In this document: positions 1 through 6,945 of the stretch, piece by piece | Layout of the letters: the number at the start of each line of letters is the position of its first letter | How positions within the stretch are numbered: the stretch's first letter is position 1 | NCBI GenBank assembly: GCA_002393865.1 | Contig: DGUD01000088.1 | Coordinates: 1-11,026 of the forward strand | Length of the DNA stretch: 11,026 nt | Direction of reading: 5' to 3' | Origin: Treponema sp. UBA4319 | Lineage (GTDB): Bacteria > Spirochaetota > Spirochaetia > Treponematales > Treponemataceae | The notes under the pieces: model-generated | The model's database searches: none | What the model saw: the letters and a program-made list of their open reading frames with translations, nothing else | What the model was told of the DNA's origin: nothing | Translations under genes and position numbers: made by a program

Positions 1-2
1 AC

Positions 3-1427
3 GCGCAGTACCCGCTGTCCTGCGACATCGACCCCTATTTTGCCGATGCCGCCGGAAGCTACAGCAGCTCCGTAAGCAGCTACCGCAATGTGCCCGGCGC
101 CGCAACGGCGCTGACACCGCCCCCCGCGGAATTGGAATTGGACGGCTTGCCCTATGCCTTTGCGGGCTGGAGCTTCAAGAAACGAGGGGAGATGCCGGAG
201 GGGCAGGAGCCGCCGATTAAGCTTACGGGGAACAGCATCCCCTACCGCGCGTTCCAGGGCAAGGTTCAGCTCTACGCGCAGTACACGATATCGCTCGAAT
301 CAGTCAAGGTGAAGTATGTCTTCAGCCAGAGCGGCACAAGCTGCCTGCCCGCCGCCAACAAAGTAAAGGAGAAAGCTACGGATACCACCGGCTACGACTC
401 CGGCAAGGAATTCACCGTGAGCGTCGCGGACATACAGGCCGGAACCGCAAAGGTGGCGGTGCTCAGCTGCCCCGGCTACACCTATATGGACGGTAGCGAA
501 GAGAAAGGGAAAGTATTCGCAGGCTGGTCTCTGCCCAGCAGCGGCAGCGGCACCGTGGACTTCAGCGCAGGAAGCAGCCCCGCCGCGCTCACGATGGCCG
601 CCCTTGCCGACCGCAACAGCACGACGAATACGCTGGAGCTTACGGCCGTGTTCCTCGATGCCACGGCCGAAGAGATGGCGGATATATGGAAGAAAATAGA
701 GTATGACGATACCGTATACGCTGCCCGCGACACGTACCACGTGTATACGGCACAGCAGCTGAACTTTCTCTGCGGCAAAACGATTGACAGCGAAAAAACC
801 GTGCTGCTTGAGGACGACATAAGCCTTGCCGGCACCACGAACAAGTTCTTCCGCAACAATTTCCGCGGTACGCTTGACGGCGGGCAGAACCACCATACCG
901 TGACCATAGAGCTGTCGGGCACAGACCAGTACTTCTACAGCCAGGGGCTCATAGCTGTTCTTGACTCTGGCGGGCTCGTCAAAAACCTTACTGTAGAAGG
1001 CAGCATCGCTAGCGGCGGGCGGTGGCAGGGGGGCATAGCGGGAACGAACGACGAAGGTACCATAGAGAACTGCACTTCCCTCGTACGGATAGAGGCCACC
1101 CCGGGCTCCGGGAACTATACAGGCGGCATAGCGGGATTCCTTCCGGGCGGCACGATAAGCGACTGCACCTTCAGCGGCGTCATAACGGGGGGAGCGGAGT
1201 ACATAGGCGGCATAGCGGGCATTATAAGGGACGGCGGCGCAATAAACAGCAGCACATTCAGCGGCAGCATAACTGCTACAGGATACGCCGGCAGCAGCGC
1301 CTATGCCGGCAAAATCATCGGCGGCCGGCAGAGCGGCACCGCCTCGTATTCCGGCAATACAGTCAGCGGCACGCTTACGCGCAGCGAGTCTGAGGGGTCT
1401 GTCACGGAGAACACAAGAGGCTACTGA
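3..1427 (+). CDS. Surface/secreted repeat protein, C-terminal part (InlB B-type and GLUG repeats)
   Basis: The frame is open from the left edge to a TGA at 1425-1427, giving 474 visible residues; the real start lies outside the window and the GTG at 90 is only an internal valine. Two kinds of repeat are visible. First come Listeria-Bacteroides (InlB B / Flg_new) units marked by FAGWS and ending LYAQY: the window opens on the end of one unit (AQY), a second ends near 284, and a third, degenerate one runs about 510-655. From about 940 to 1376 there are about five GLUG-type units with the pattern GGIAG..gGtI.nctfsG.I, which should form a beta-solenoid. No LPXTG, transmembrane anchor or recognisable secretion tail is visible at the C terminus, which ends TENTRGY. 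Such proteins are usually exported adhesins or surface structures. The family call is firm; the ligand and the export route are unknown. Confidence 0.8.
   Translation, partial: AQYPLSCDIDPYFADAAGSYSSSVSSYRNVPGAATALTPPPAELELDGLPYAFAGWSFKKRGEMPEGQEPPIKLTGNSIPYRAFQGKVQLYAQYTISLESVKVKYVFSQSGTSCLPAANKVKEKATDTTGYDSGKEFTVSVADIQAGTAKVAVLSCPGYTYMDGSEEKGKVFAGWSLPSSGSGTVDFSAGSSPAALTMAALADRNSTTNTLELTAVFLDATAEEMADIWKKIEYDDTVYAARDTYHVYTAQQLNFLCGKTIDSEKTVLLEDDISLAGTTNKFFRNNFRGTLDGGQNHHTVTIELSGTDQYFYSQGLIAVLDSGGLVKNLTVEGSIASGGRWQGGIAGTNDEGTIENCTSLVRIEATPGSGNYTGGIAGFLPGGTISDCTFSGVITGGAEYIGGIAGIIRDGGAINSSTFSGSITATGYAGSSAYAGKIIGGRQSGTASYSGNTVSGTLTRSESEGSVTENTRGY
942..1376 (+). repeat. GLUG-type tandem repeats inside the surface protein gene
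   Basis: Five degenerate units start near 942, 1030, 1122, 1206 and 1308. The 11-base string GGCATAGCGGG occurs identically at 1032-1042, 1125-1135 and 1209-1219, spaced 93 and 84 bases, so units are whole codons (31 and 28) apart. The encoded core is GGIAG followed by a short turn and an asparagine/cysteine/serine-rich strand. The near-identity of part of the DNA suggests units arose by duplication and could expand or contract. Confidence 0.75.
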
Positions 1428-1518
1428 GCGGCTGCCCGCGTGCCGCGTCCTGACGCATGCATTCTCCGCGGCCGCCAGCGCTGTCACCGCCGCCGGGGCG
1501 CGCGCATTTTCCGCGGCG

Positions 1519-1542
1519 GCAGCGGGGCTTAGTCCCCGCTGC
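1519..1542. terminator. GC-rich hairpin at the convergent gene junction
   Basis: GCAGCGGGG and CCCCGCTGC form a perfect 9-bp stem around a 6-nt loop. The hairpin spans the TAA stop of the minus-strand HD-GYP gene (1529-1531) and lies about 90 bases after the stop of the plus-strand surface protein gene. Neither side is followed by a T run, so it is a weak or factor-assisted terminator candidate, or a 3'-end stabilising structure. The rest of 1428-1528 is GC-rich, with no gene that I can support. Confidence 0.4.
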
Positions 1543-3301
1543 GTGCGGCAGGGTGCGTCGATTCGCGCATCTGGGCGTACAAATCCGCAATCTTGAGCCG
1601 GGCGCGGCGGAAGGCGTCGATGACGTCGGGGTCAAACTGCGTGCAGGTGTAGGAGATGACCGTTATGAACACATCGTTGAAGGCGCCCGGCTCCGTGTCG
1701 TCAAGCTCGGACGAGAGGTGGTCGAACAGATCTGCGACGGCGACAATCCGTGCCCCCAGCGGGATCTGCCGCCCCCGCAGGCCGCGCGGGTAGCCGGAGC
1801 CGTCCCAGCATTCATGGTGGTTCAGCGCGATGTCATGCGCAAGCACGTAGAAAAGGTCGTCCGGGTCGTTCAGGATGAATTTATCGACAAAATCGGCGCC
1901 GTAGATGACGTGCTGCGCCATGATGTCCATCTCTCCGCGCGTCAGCCCCAGACGCTTTCTCAGGATGTCGCGGGGAATCTGCAGCTTGCCGACATCGTGG
2001 AGCGGGGCAACCTGCGTAAGGATTTCGATGTACTCGTCGGTAAGCAGCTCCGGGAACTTGCCCTCGTCCTGCAGCTCCTTTGCGATGATGTAAGTGTAGT
2101 TGCTGGTGCGGCGCATGTGCTCGCCGGTCTCCGCGTCCAGCGAAAGCACCGACTGGATGGCGCCGGAGACAAATTTGCCCCGCATCAGACCGGAGGTGCT
2201 CCGGATGCCGCGCAGGCGCTCGTGCAGCTGCCGGTTCTCGTCCTCCAGCTGCGTGGACTTTGCCAGCTGCTCCGTCACGTCCTTCAGGATGACGGCAAAG
2301 CCGTATACGTGCCCGTGGTGCTCCACGCGCCGCACGTTCGGCAGAAAGGCCTTGTCCTTGATGGTGAACGTGCCGTCTGCCGCCGTCATGCCGATTGGCG
2401 GCGTGATGGCATTCTGCAGCCACACGTTCGCCTTGAGCGCGGAACGCGTCTGCCTCCGCACATCGTTGTATTCGGGAAAGAGCAGGGCTCCCGGCTCGTT
2501 TGCGTCCTGCACGTAAAGCCTGCTGTCAAGGATGAACAGCGGCTCGGCAATCTCGTCCTCCACCACCGCCAGCGCAAGGTCATGCAGGTTGTTGAACCGC
2601 TGCCTGAAAATCATGTACACGGAGATTGTGGAGGACAGCACTGCCAGTGCCTGAAAGATGGGGAAGCCGTCCACTCTGTTGTTAAAGACATAGGTCGTCA
2701 GGCAGAAGAAGAGCGGAACGGAGACCATCACCATAAAGAGCACCGCGTCGCTGCGCTCCCCGCCCTTGGAGGCGCGGAATACCTTGAACATGAATATCGC
2801 GAATATGGCGAGCGCGTAGGCAAGCAGCGTCGCCTTAAAGACATGGATTCCCCAGCCGAATTCAAAGCGGCTCTGGTAGCGGTAATATTCGCTCTGGTAG
2901 GATATCATGTAATTCTTGAAGAAGCAGTGGCTGAAGTCCAGATGGGAATAGCGGTCGATGGCAAAAATCATCGCGAAGAGGAATGCCATCCACAAAGCGA
3001 TTACTATCCACAGCAGCAGCGAGCTGCGGATATTGTACAGGCGCTCGACCGTCTTGAACAGGAGCAGGCTCAGGACGAGCACCGAGACATACTGCAGCTT
3101 GGCGCCAAAGATGATGAGCCCTTCGGACTCGCCGCGCACGCAGCAGTACACACCGATGCTGTTGATGAGCAGGATGGACAGGATGGCAGTAAGATTTTTC
3201 TGCTCGCCGGAAGGTTTCTGCCCGACGAGCACCAGCAAATCCACGCAGGCAAGGATGGTGATGCCCACGATAAGCGGTTCGGATATAAAAAATGTTGACA
3301 T
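1529..3301 (-). CDS. 7TM-PAS-HD-GYP signalling phosphodiesterase
   Basis: A 590-residue membrane signalling protein. Residues 1-235 contain about seven hydrophobic segments (near 8-27, 37-56, 62-83, 94-114, 150-172, 186-206, 213-232) with an aromatic-rich loop between the fourth and fifth, as in the 7TM sensor of some histidine kinases (HisKA_7TM). A PAS-like region (about 245-345) and a short coiled coil (343-367) lead to an HD-GYP domain. Its marks are the helix with ETGEHMRR (391-398), the catalytic HD pair in LHDVGK (H435, D436), and HHECWDGSGYP (495-505). HD-GYP enzymes hydrolyse c-di-GMP or cGAMP using two or three metals. The RPY motif usual after the final VAD-type segment is not present. 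The ATG at 3301 is chosen because hydrophobic sequence begins there and AAGGAAG lies 10 nt upstream; the frame is open up to 3457 but that extension lacks domain character. Activity is inferred, not shown. Confidence 0.85.
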   Translation of the reverse strand: MSTFFISEPLIVGITILACVDLLVLVGQKPSGEQKNLTAILSILLINSIGVYCCVRGESEGLIIFGAKLQYVSVLVLSLLLFKTVERLYNIRSSLLLWIVIALWMAFLFAMIFAIDRYSHLDFSHCFFKNYMISYQSEYYRYQSRFEFGWGIHVFKATLLAYALAIFAIFMFKVFRASKGGERSDAVLFMVMVSVPLFFCLTTYVFNNRVDGFPIFQALAVLSSTISVYMIFRQRFNNLHDLALAVVEDEIAEPLFILDSRLYVQDANEPGALLFPEYNDVRRQTRSALKANVWLQNAITPPIGMTAADGTFTIKDKAFLPNVRRVEHHGHVYGFAVILKDVTEQLAKSTQLEDENRQLHERLRGIRSTSGLMRGKFVSGAIQSVLSLDAETGEHMRRTSNYTYIIAKELQDEGKFPELLTDEYIEILTQVAPLHDVGKLQIPRDILRKRLGLTRGEMDIMAQHVIYGADFVDKFILNDPDDLFYVLAHDIALNHHECWDGSGYPRGLRGRQIPLGARIVAVADLFDHLSSELDDTEPGAFNDVFITVISYTCTQFDPDVIDAFRRARLKIADLYAQMRESTHPAARSGD

Positions 3302-3412
3302 AACTGCGAATCTTCCTTCTCTTTTTTCCGGGAGGAAAGCGACGGCGCCTTCCGGAGCCCGCCAAAACTGCCGCCACCTCAGCCTGCCCGTATCGCGCAG
3401 AAAATCGCACAC

Positions 3413-3452
3413 TAGAGCTGCCCGGAAACCTCTTGGGTTCAGGACAGCTCTA
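3413..3452. repeat. Imperfect palindrome, copy 1 (related to 9523-9560)
   Basis: TAGAGCTGCCC and GGACAGCTCTA pair over 11 positions with one mismatch, around a loop that carries GGAAACCTC. The element lies about 110 bases upstream of the HD-GYP start and about 95 bases downstream of the stop of the 560-residue gene. Its flanks TAGA/TCTA and the core CGGAAACCTC are shared with the hairpin in the luxS leader, so the two look like members of one family. There is no T run on either side. The rest of the gap 3302-3546 holds only the HD-GYP ribosome binding site; I see no convincing promoter there. Confidence 0.55.
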
Positions 3453-3546
3453 TCCATCTGCCGCGTCGCAGGCCATCGGGAACAGCAACAGAACTTCCCC
3501 TTTTATTAATCGGAAGAATTCGCAGCCTTCAACAGCCCGTAGCGTA

Positions 3547-5229
3547 TCAATAGCCGTCGCTCATGCTGCGGTTGATGTCGCGCTGGTACAGCTCCTGGTA
3601 GGTAAGGCTCATCATCTTGAGCCTGTCCTTCATCTCCTGCGGGAACGGCATAAAGCGCCAGAATATGGCACGGACTTCCTTGGGCAGCTTCTGGGCGCCG
3701 GTCGATTCCTTGGTGATCCACAGGATGTAATCCGCGATAAAGAAGCTCTTGAGGTCGCCCTTGAGCTTCTGGGAATCGATGTACTGATAGTACTGGCCGG
3801 TCAGACCATCGGACATCCAGTCGAATGACGCCTTTTCCTTTGCGACCTGCCAGCGCAAATCCGCGACGGCGGTAAGACAGGCGATTTTAAGGTCCCGTGG
3901 GTACATGGGGATAACGATGCGCCCGCGGCTGGTGACGCGGTTCATGCGGTTGAACGGCTCCCAGCAGAAGCCGGAGTCGCCGTAGGTGGGCACCAGCAGC
4001 ACGTAGGGGACGATGCGGTTCGGCATATTCTTGTGGATGCGCACAAAGCAGTTGGGGTCAATCGACTCTATCCATGCAAGCTCGCGCAGCACATTCTCGC
4101 GGAACCCCGTGCCGGTCTCCGTACAATGGAAGAATTCGCGCGTGAACACGGGGAACTGGTTGCCCTGCCGTCCGCAGGTCATCTTTGCCATCTGGCGCAC
4201 CGTGCCCATCTCCGACAGGATGACTTCGGAATCGACGCTTTCCTGCACCTCGTTGGCGCCGTCAACCTTCTCGTCAAGGCTCTGCTCTATCTCCTTTGCC
4301 TCCTGCAGCTCGTTCAGGTAGTTGGCAAGCTCCCTGTCCACGCGCTGCAGCTGGCGGAAGAGCACGCCCAGCTCGCCGAACATCTTCTTCTGTATATCTG
4401 TATAGGGGAGCGAATGCTTGTCAAGCCCCATGACGGGACCGTGCTCGCAGAGCGCGTTCACCTTCTCCTTCATCTCGAACTCAAGGTTCGCGCGCTCGCC
4501 CTCCTTGACGTTCACCAGGCTTTCCGTGCTCTGGATTTTGCCGTCGTTCTTGCTTTTGAGCGCCTGCAGGCGCTGCTGCTCGGCGGCCGGCCCCTTGCCG
4601 CGGATAGGAATCTCGTCGGTCGTGCTCGGCTCAAGGCGGCCGCAGGCAATCTCGCGCATCCATTCATCGACGTAGAGCACCGGCTCGCCGGTCTGGTTGT
4701 CCATGATGACGCGGGAAAAGAATTCTTTCTGCTCCGGGCTGAAGAGGGACGGCAGCACCACGCCGAAGCGGAGCGCGAGCCGCTTGCACAGCGGGGTGCG
4801 CGGGCTGGACATCTTTGGTGCGAGGGAGCGGAGGAAATTCCAGTAGGCCGTCACTATCTGCTGGCGGTAGACGGTACGGTCTTTCTTGTCGGTGCAGTTC
4901 AGGTATTTTACCAGCAGCCCGTGCAGGCGCTGGGCAGCCTCGCCTTCGCCGCCCAGCGTGGTCTTGTAGTAGGCGGGGTCATTGAAGACGGGGTTCGGGG
5001 TCTGCTCAAAATATTTTTCGATAGGCTTGAACGAACGGACTGACAAATCGACGTCGGGGACGCCATCTGAAGCTTTTTTTTCTGCCTTCGGTTCGCTTGA
5101 AAAAGAGCTTAAATCGGCAGACATCGCATCATCCGCCAGAACTTCGGTGTCGCTGTCCTGCATATCGTTTTCCGCACCATCCTGCAGGAGGGCCGCAATG
5201 CTCGGATCCATACCACCATCTCTACTCAT
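3547..5229 (-). CDS. Conserved-looking hypothetical protein with central coiled coil
   Basis: 560 residues; I do not recognise the family. It starts at an ATG preceded by CAGGAG with a 7-nt gap. Residues 1-60 are acidic, Ser/Asp/Ala-rich and probably disordered, with no signal peptide. Residues 65-200 look folded (YWNFLRSLAPK at 129-139, VLYVDEWMREIACG at 184-197). Residues 212-345 are Gln/Glu/Lys-rich and predicted coiled coil (for example LFRQLQRVDRELANYLNELQ at 290-309). Residues 360-560 form a cysteine- and tryptophan-containing domain (GFCWEPFNRMNRVTS at 420-434, RIVIPMYPRDLKIACL at 437-452, ending DINRSMSDGY). No transmembrane segments or catalytic motifs are obvious. It is probably cytoplasmic and has its own promoter. 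Its upstream gene is birA and its downstream gene is the HD-GYP protein, but the gaps (160 and 245 bases) argue against tight co-translation. Codon use matches the neighbours, so there is no sign of recent transfer. Confidence 0.8.
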   Translation of the reverse strand: MSRDGGMDPSIAALLQDGAENDMQDSDTEVLADDAMSADLSSFSSEPKAEKKASDGVPDVDLSVRSFKPIEKYFEQTPNPVFNDPAYYKTTLGGEGEAAQRLHGLLVKYLNCTDKKDRTVYRQQIVTAYWNFLRSLAPKMSSPRTPLCKRLALRFGVVLPSLFSPEQKEFFSRVIMDNQTGEPVLYVDEWMREIACGRLEPSTTDEIPIRGKGPAAEQQRLQALKSKNDGKIQSTESLVNVKEGERANLEFEMKEKVNALCEHGPVMGLDKHSLPYTDIQKKMFGELGVLFRQLQRVDRELANYLNELQEAKEIEQSLDEKVDGANEVQESVDSEVILSEMGTVRQMAKMTCGRQGNQFPVFTREFFHCTETGTGFRENVLRELAWIESIDPNCFVRIHKNMPNRIVPYVLLVPTYGDSGFCWEPFNRMNRVTSRGRIVIPMYPRDLKIACLTAVADLRWQVAKEKASFDWMSDGLTGQYYQYIDSQKLKGDLKSFFIADYILWITKESTGAQKLPKEVRAIFWRFMPFPQEMKDRLKMMSLTYQELYQRDINRSMSDGY

Positions 5230-5335
5230 TAATTTCTCCTGAAAGTTTGCTCTTTTGGACAGTCCAAGAACAGCTGCCTTAAAGACGTCCTGTGTAATAC
5301 ACGGAGCCGTCCGGAAGCTAAAAGTGCCGGATAGC
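5230..5335 (-). promoter_or_regulatory. 5' leader with several small dyads
   Basis: Roughly 105 nt lie between the predicted transcription start (near 5335) and the ATG at 5229. The leader contains the interrupted palindromes TTGGACAGTCCAA (5255-5267) and GTGTAATACAC (5292-5302), and a near-direct repeat AGCTATCCGG / AGCTTCCGG. I recognise no known riboswitch. It may hold a protein operator or a weakly folded regulatory leader. Confidence 0.3.
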
Positions 5336-5341
5336 TTTTCT

Positions 5342-5371
5342 ATTATAACACGGGCTGCTTCTAAAAGTCTA
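5342..5371 (-). promoter_or_regulatory. Promoter for the 560-residue hypothetical gene
   Basis: On the minus strand a perfect TATAAT (5347-5342) is preceded by TAGACT (5371-5366) with an 18-nt spacer. It lies just after the birA stop (5390) and about 115 bases before the downstream start codon, consistent with a separate transcription unit. Confidence 0.55.
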
Positions 5372-5389
5372 CTTTATTCGGCTTTCCGG

Positions 5390-6301
5390 CTAAGAATTTC
5401 TGCTGAAGTGGAGCGTCACCTCGCCGGAGCGGAGGATGCGGACGGAACCGTCGGCGAGCCGCACGCAGAGCCCGGCATCGTCGCTGATGCCGGTGGCAAG
5501 CGCATTGTACCGGGAGCCGCTGTCGCCTGCAATCGCAGAGACGGTGAGCGTCTTGCCGATGAGCAGGGAGCGGCTGCGGTATTCGCCGATGGCGGGAATG
5601 CAGCTGCGGCCGGATTCCCCCTCAGTGCCGGCGCTGCCGCCCGCATCCAGCAGGCGGAAAATCTCCGCGAGGCAGCGGGCCAGCAGGCGGGAGCGCGTGA
5701 CGGGGGATGCGGAGCCGTCTGCAAGGATGCCGCCAGCCCGCTGCGCAAGCTCGGCGGGGAGCGAGGGATCCTGGCGGATGTTTATGCCGATGCCGACGAC
5801 TACCGCCTCGACCATCCCCGTCCGGGGGCTCGCGAAACCTTCCGTCAGTATGCCGCAGACCTTCCTGCCGCGCACGTAGACGTCGTTCACCCACTTTATC
5901 TGCGCCTGCACGCCAAAGAGCGCCTCCACCGCGCGGCAGACCCCTACGGCGGCAGGCACCGTGTATGCGGCGGGGTCGCGTACGCAGCCGTCCGGCACGT
6001 ACACAAAGCTGAAGTATATGCCGCTCCCGGCGGGGGAATAGAATGTTCTGCCCACACGCCCCCGGCCCGCGGTCTGGAAGGCGGCCGCCGCCACAAGCCG
6101 GTGCATCTCCGTGCCCGCCGCGCTCAGGCTGCCGTCCGCCTTGTGCAGGGCGCCCGCAGCGGAAAGCCGCCGCAGCAGCTCGGCGTTCGTGCTGTCAATC
6201 TCGTCAAAGACAAGCAGCTGGCCGGGGGCGGCTATTCCTTCCGCAGCGCAATCCGCCGCAAGGGACGCCGCCGAAAGCTCGTCTTCCGCAGGAAGGCTCA
6301 T
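5390..6301 (-). CDS. birA: Biotin-[acetyl-CoA-carboxylase] ligase
   Basis: This enzyme activates biotin to biotinyl-5'-AMP and attaches it to a lysine of biotin carboxyl carrier protein. The 303-residue sequence shows the family signatures in order: substrate helix start FDEIDSTNAELL (32-43), the biotinyl-AMP loop GRGRVGR (79-85) followed by YSPAGSGIYFS, KWVND (136-140) then KVCGIL, GIGINI (170-175), and a C-terminal SH3-like domain ending LRSGEVTLH (290-298). There is no N-terminal helix-turn-helix, so it should be a monofunctional (class I) ligase without the repressor role of the E. coli protein. The ATG overlaps the stop of the PII-like gene in an ATGA, so translation is probably coupled. 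A long Ala/Gly/Ser insert (about 218-235) sits before the C-terminal domain. It is last in the operon; no clear terminator follows the stop. Confidence 0.93.
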   Translation of the reverse strand: MSLPAEDELSAASLAADCAAEGIAAPGQLLVFDEIDSTNAELLRRLSAAGALHKADGSLSAAGTEMHRLVAAAAFQTAGRGRVGRTFYSPAGSGIYFSFVYVPDGCVRDPAAYTVPAAVGVCRAVEALFGVQAQIKWVNDVYVRGRKVCGILTEGFASPRTGMVEAVVVGIGINIRQDPSLPAELAQRAGGILADGSASPVTRSRLLARCLAEIFRLLDAGGSAGTEGESGRSCIPAIGEYRSRSLLIGKTLTVSAIAGDSGSRYNALATGISDDAGLCVRLADGSVRILRSGEVTLHFSRNS

Positions 6302-6945
6302 TTCTTTCCGAGCAGCGTGAATTCATCCACGCCGGAGCAGAACGCGATGCCGCTCCCCGGCTCCGCAAGGCAGGGCAGCGTGCGGATTGCCTCCAGCACG
6401 GCGGCCTTCTTCTCCTGCTCGACCACAATCAGCAGCATCTCCTTTTCCGGCACGATGTGCATCCCGAAGAATTTCGCGTCGTCCTCGCGTGCGGTGCCGC
6501 GCGCATTGATGACGGTGCCGCCGCCGGCACCCGCTTTGCGGGCAGCCGCCATCGCATCGTCGGCATAGCCCCTGTTCAATATCACCGTTATCAGTTCACG
6601 AGGTTTGTTTCCTTCCATATTATCGCTATCTCCTCCAGAGACTATCCCTGTCTTGAGCATACTGTCCACCGGCAGGCTGAACATACAGCCGAACTTGTGC
6701 CTTTCATTCGCGCAGACTGCCGTGATTGCCGCCGCGATCGCCGCTTTCTGCGACTCCTCCGTCAGAATGTACACGATATCCTGCGAGGTGTCCCCGAAGC
6801 CGAGCGCCGCAAGCACCCCGCTGCCGGTCATGCCGCGCCCCATGGCGACCGTACCGCCGAAACTTCCGGCGGCCACCGCCGCGTTGGAGATGAGTTCCGC
6901 CCGGTCGTGGGGAACGACGCTTACCAGAAGAATATATCTGCTCAT
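6298..6945 (-). CDS. Tandem (double) PII-like regulatory protein
   Basis: 215 residues made of two PII-like ferredoxin folds joined head to tail. The halves (about 1-100 and 116-215) align by eye: the first has GSFGGTVAMGRG (27-38), the second GAGGGTVINARG (139-150), each following an initial strand and helix. Each then has a T-loop-like stretch and a strand-helix ending QDIVYILTEESQKAA (55-69) or KEMLLIVVEQEKKAA (168-182). PII proteins are usually trimers of about 112 residues that bind ATP/ADP/2-oxoglutarate or other small ligands; a fused dimer of folds implies a different or pseudo-symmetric assembly. The uridylylated T-loop tyrosine of GlnB is not evident. The ATG at 6945 has GGAGG 4 nt upstream and overlaps the DUF1538 stop (ATGA). 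A longer open frame up to 7428 merely overlaps the DUF1538 gene. The probable role is regulation of the DUF1538 transporter; the ligand is unknown. Confidence 0.8.
   Translation of the reverse strand: MSRYILLVSVVPHDRAELISNAAVAAGSFGGTVAMGRGMTGSGVLAALGFGDTSQDIVYILTEESQKAAIAAAITAVCANERHKFGCMFSLPVDSMLKTGIVSGGDSDNMEGNKPRELITVILNRGYADDAMAAARKAGAGGGTVINARGTAREDDAKFFGMHIVPEKEMLLIVVEQEKKAAVLEAIRTLPCLAEPGSGIAFCSGVDEFTLLGKK

Noticed and set aside
300..1487. 395-codon minus-strand frame opposite the surface protein gene
   Set aside because: The product is Ala/Arg-rich with no motif, and the plus strand shows clear repeat domains in frame; it is a complementary-frame artefact.
1457..3298. 613-codon open frame on the plus strand antisense to the HD-GYP gene
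   Set aside because: It lies wholly within the HD-GYP gene on the opposite strand, has no domain, and its composition (Val/Arg/His/Gln-rich) is what a GC-rich complementary frame produces.
3302..3457. 52-residue N-terminal extension of the HD-GYP protein
   Set aside because: It is non-hydrophobic and Arg-rich, passes over the upstream leader, and the internal ATG at 3301 has a ribosome binding site and begins the membrane domain.
5306..5333. Apparent H-type pseudoknot AAGCTA-TCCGG...TAGCTT-CCGGA in the leader of the unknown gene
   Set aside because: Both crossing loops would be zero nucleotides, which is sterically impossible for 5-6 bp stems. It is a direct repeat of the self-complementary strings AGCT and CCGG.
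4033..6568. Plus-strand frames at 4033-5043 and 5255-6568
   Set aside because: They mirror the unknown 560-residue gene and birA respectively. They lack convincing ribosome binding sites and any recognisable domain.
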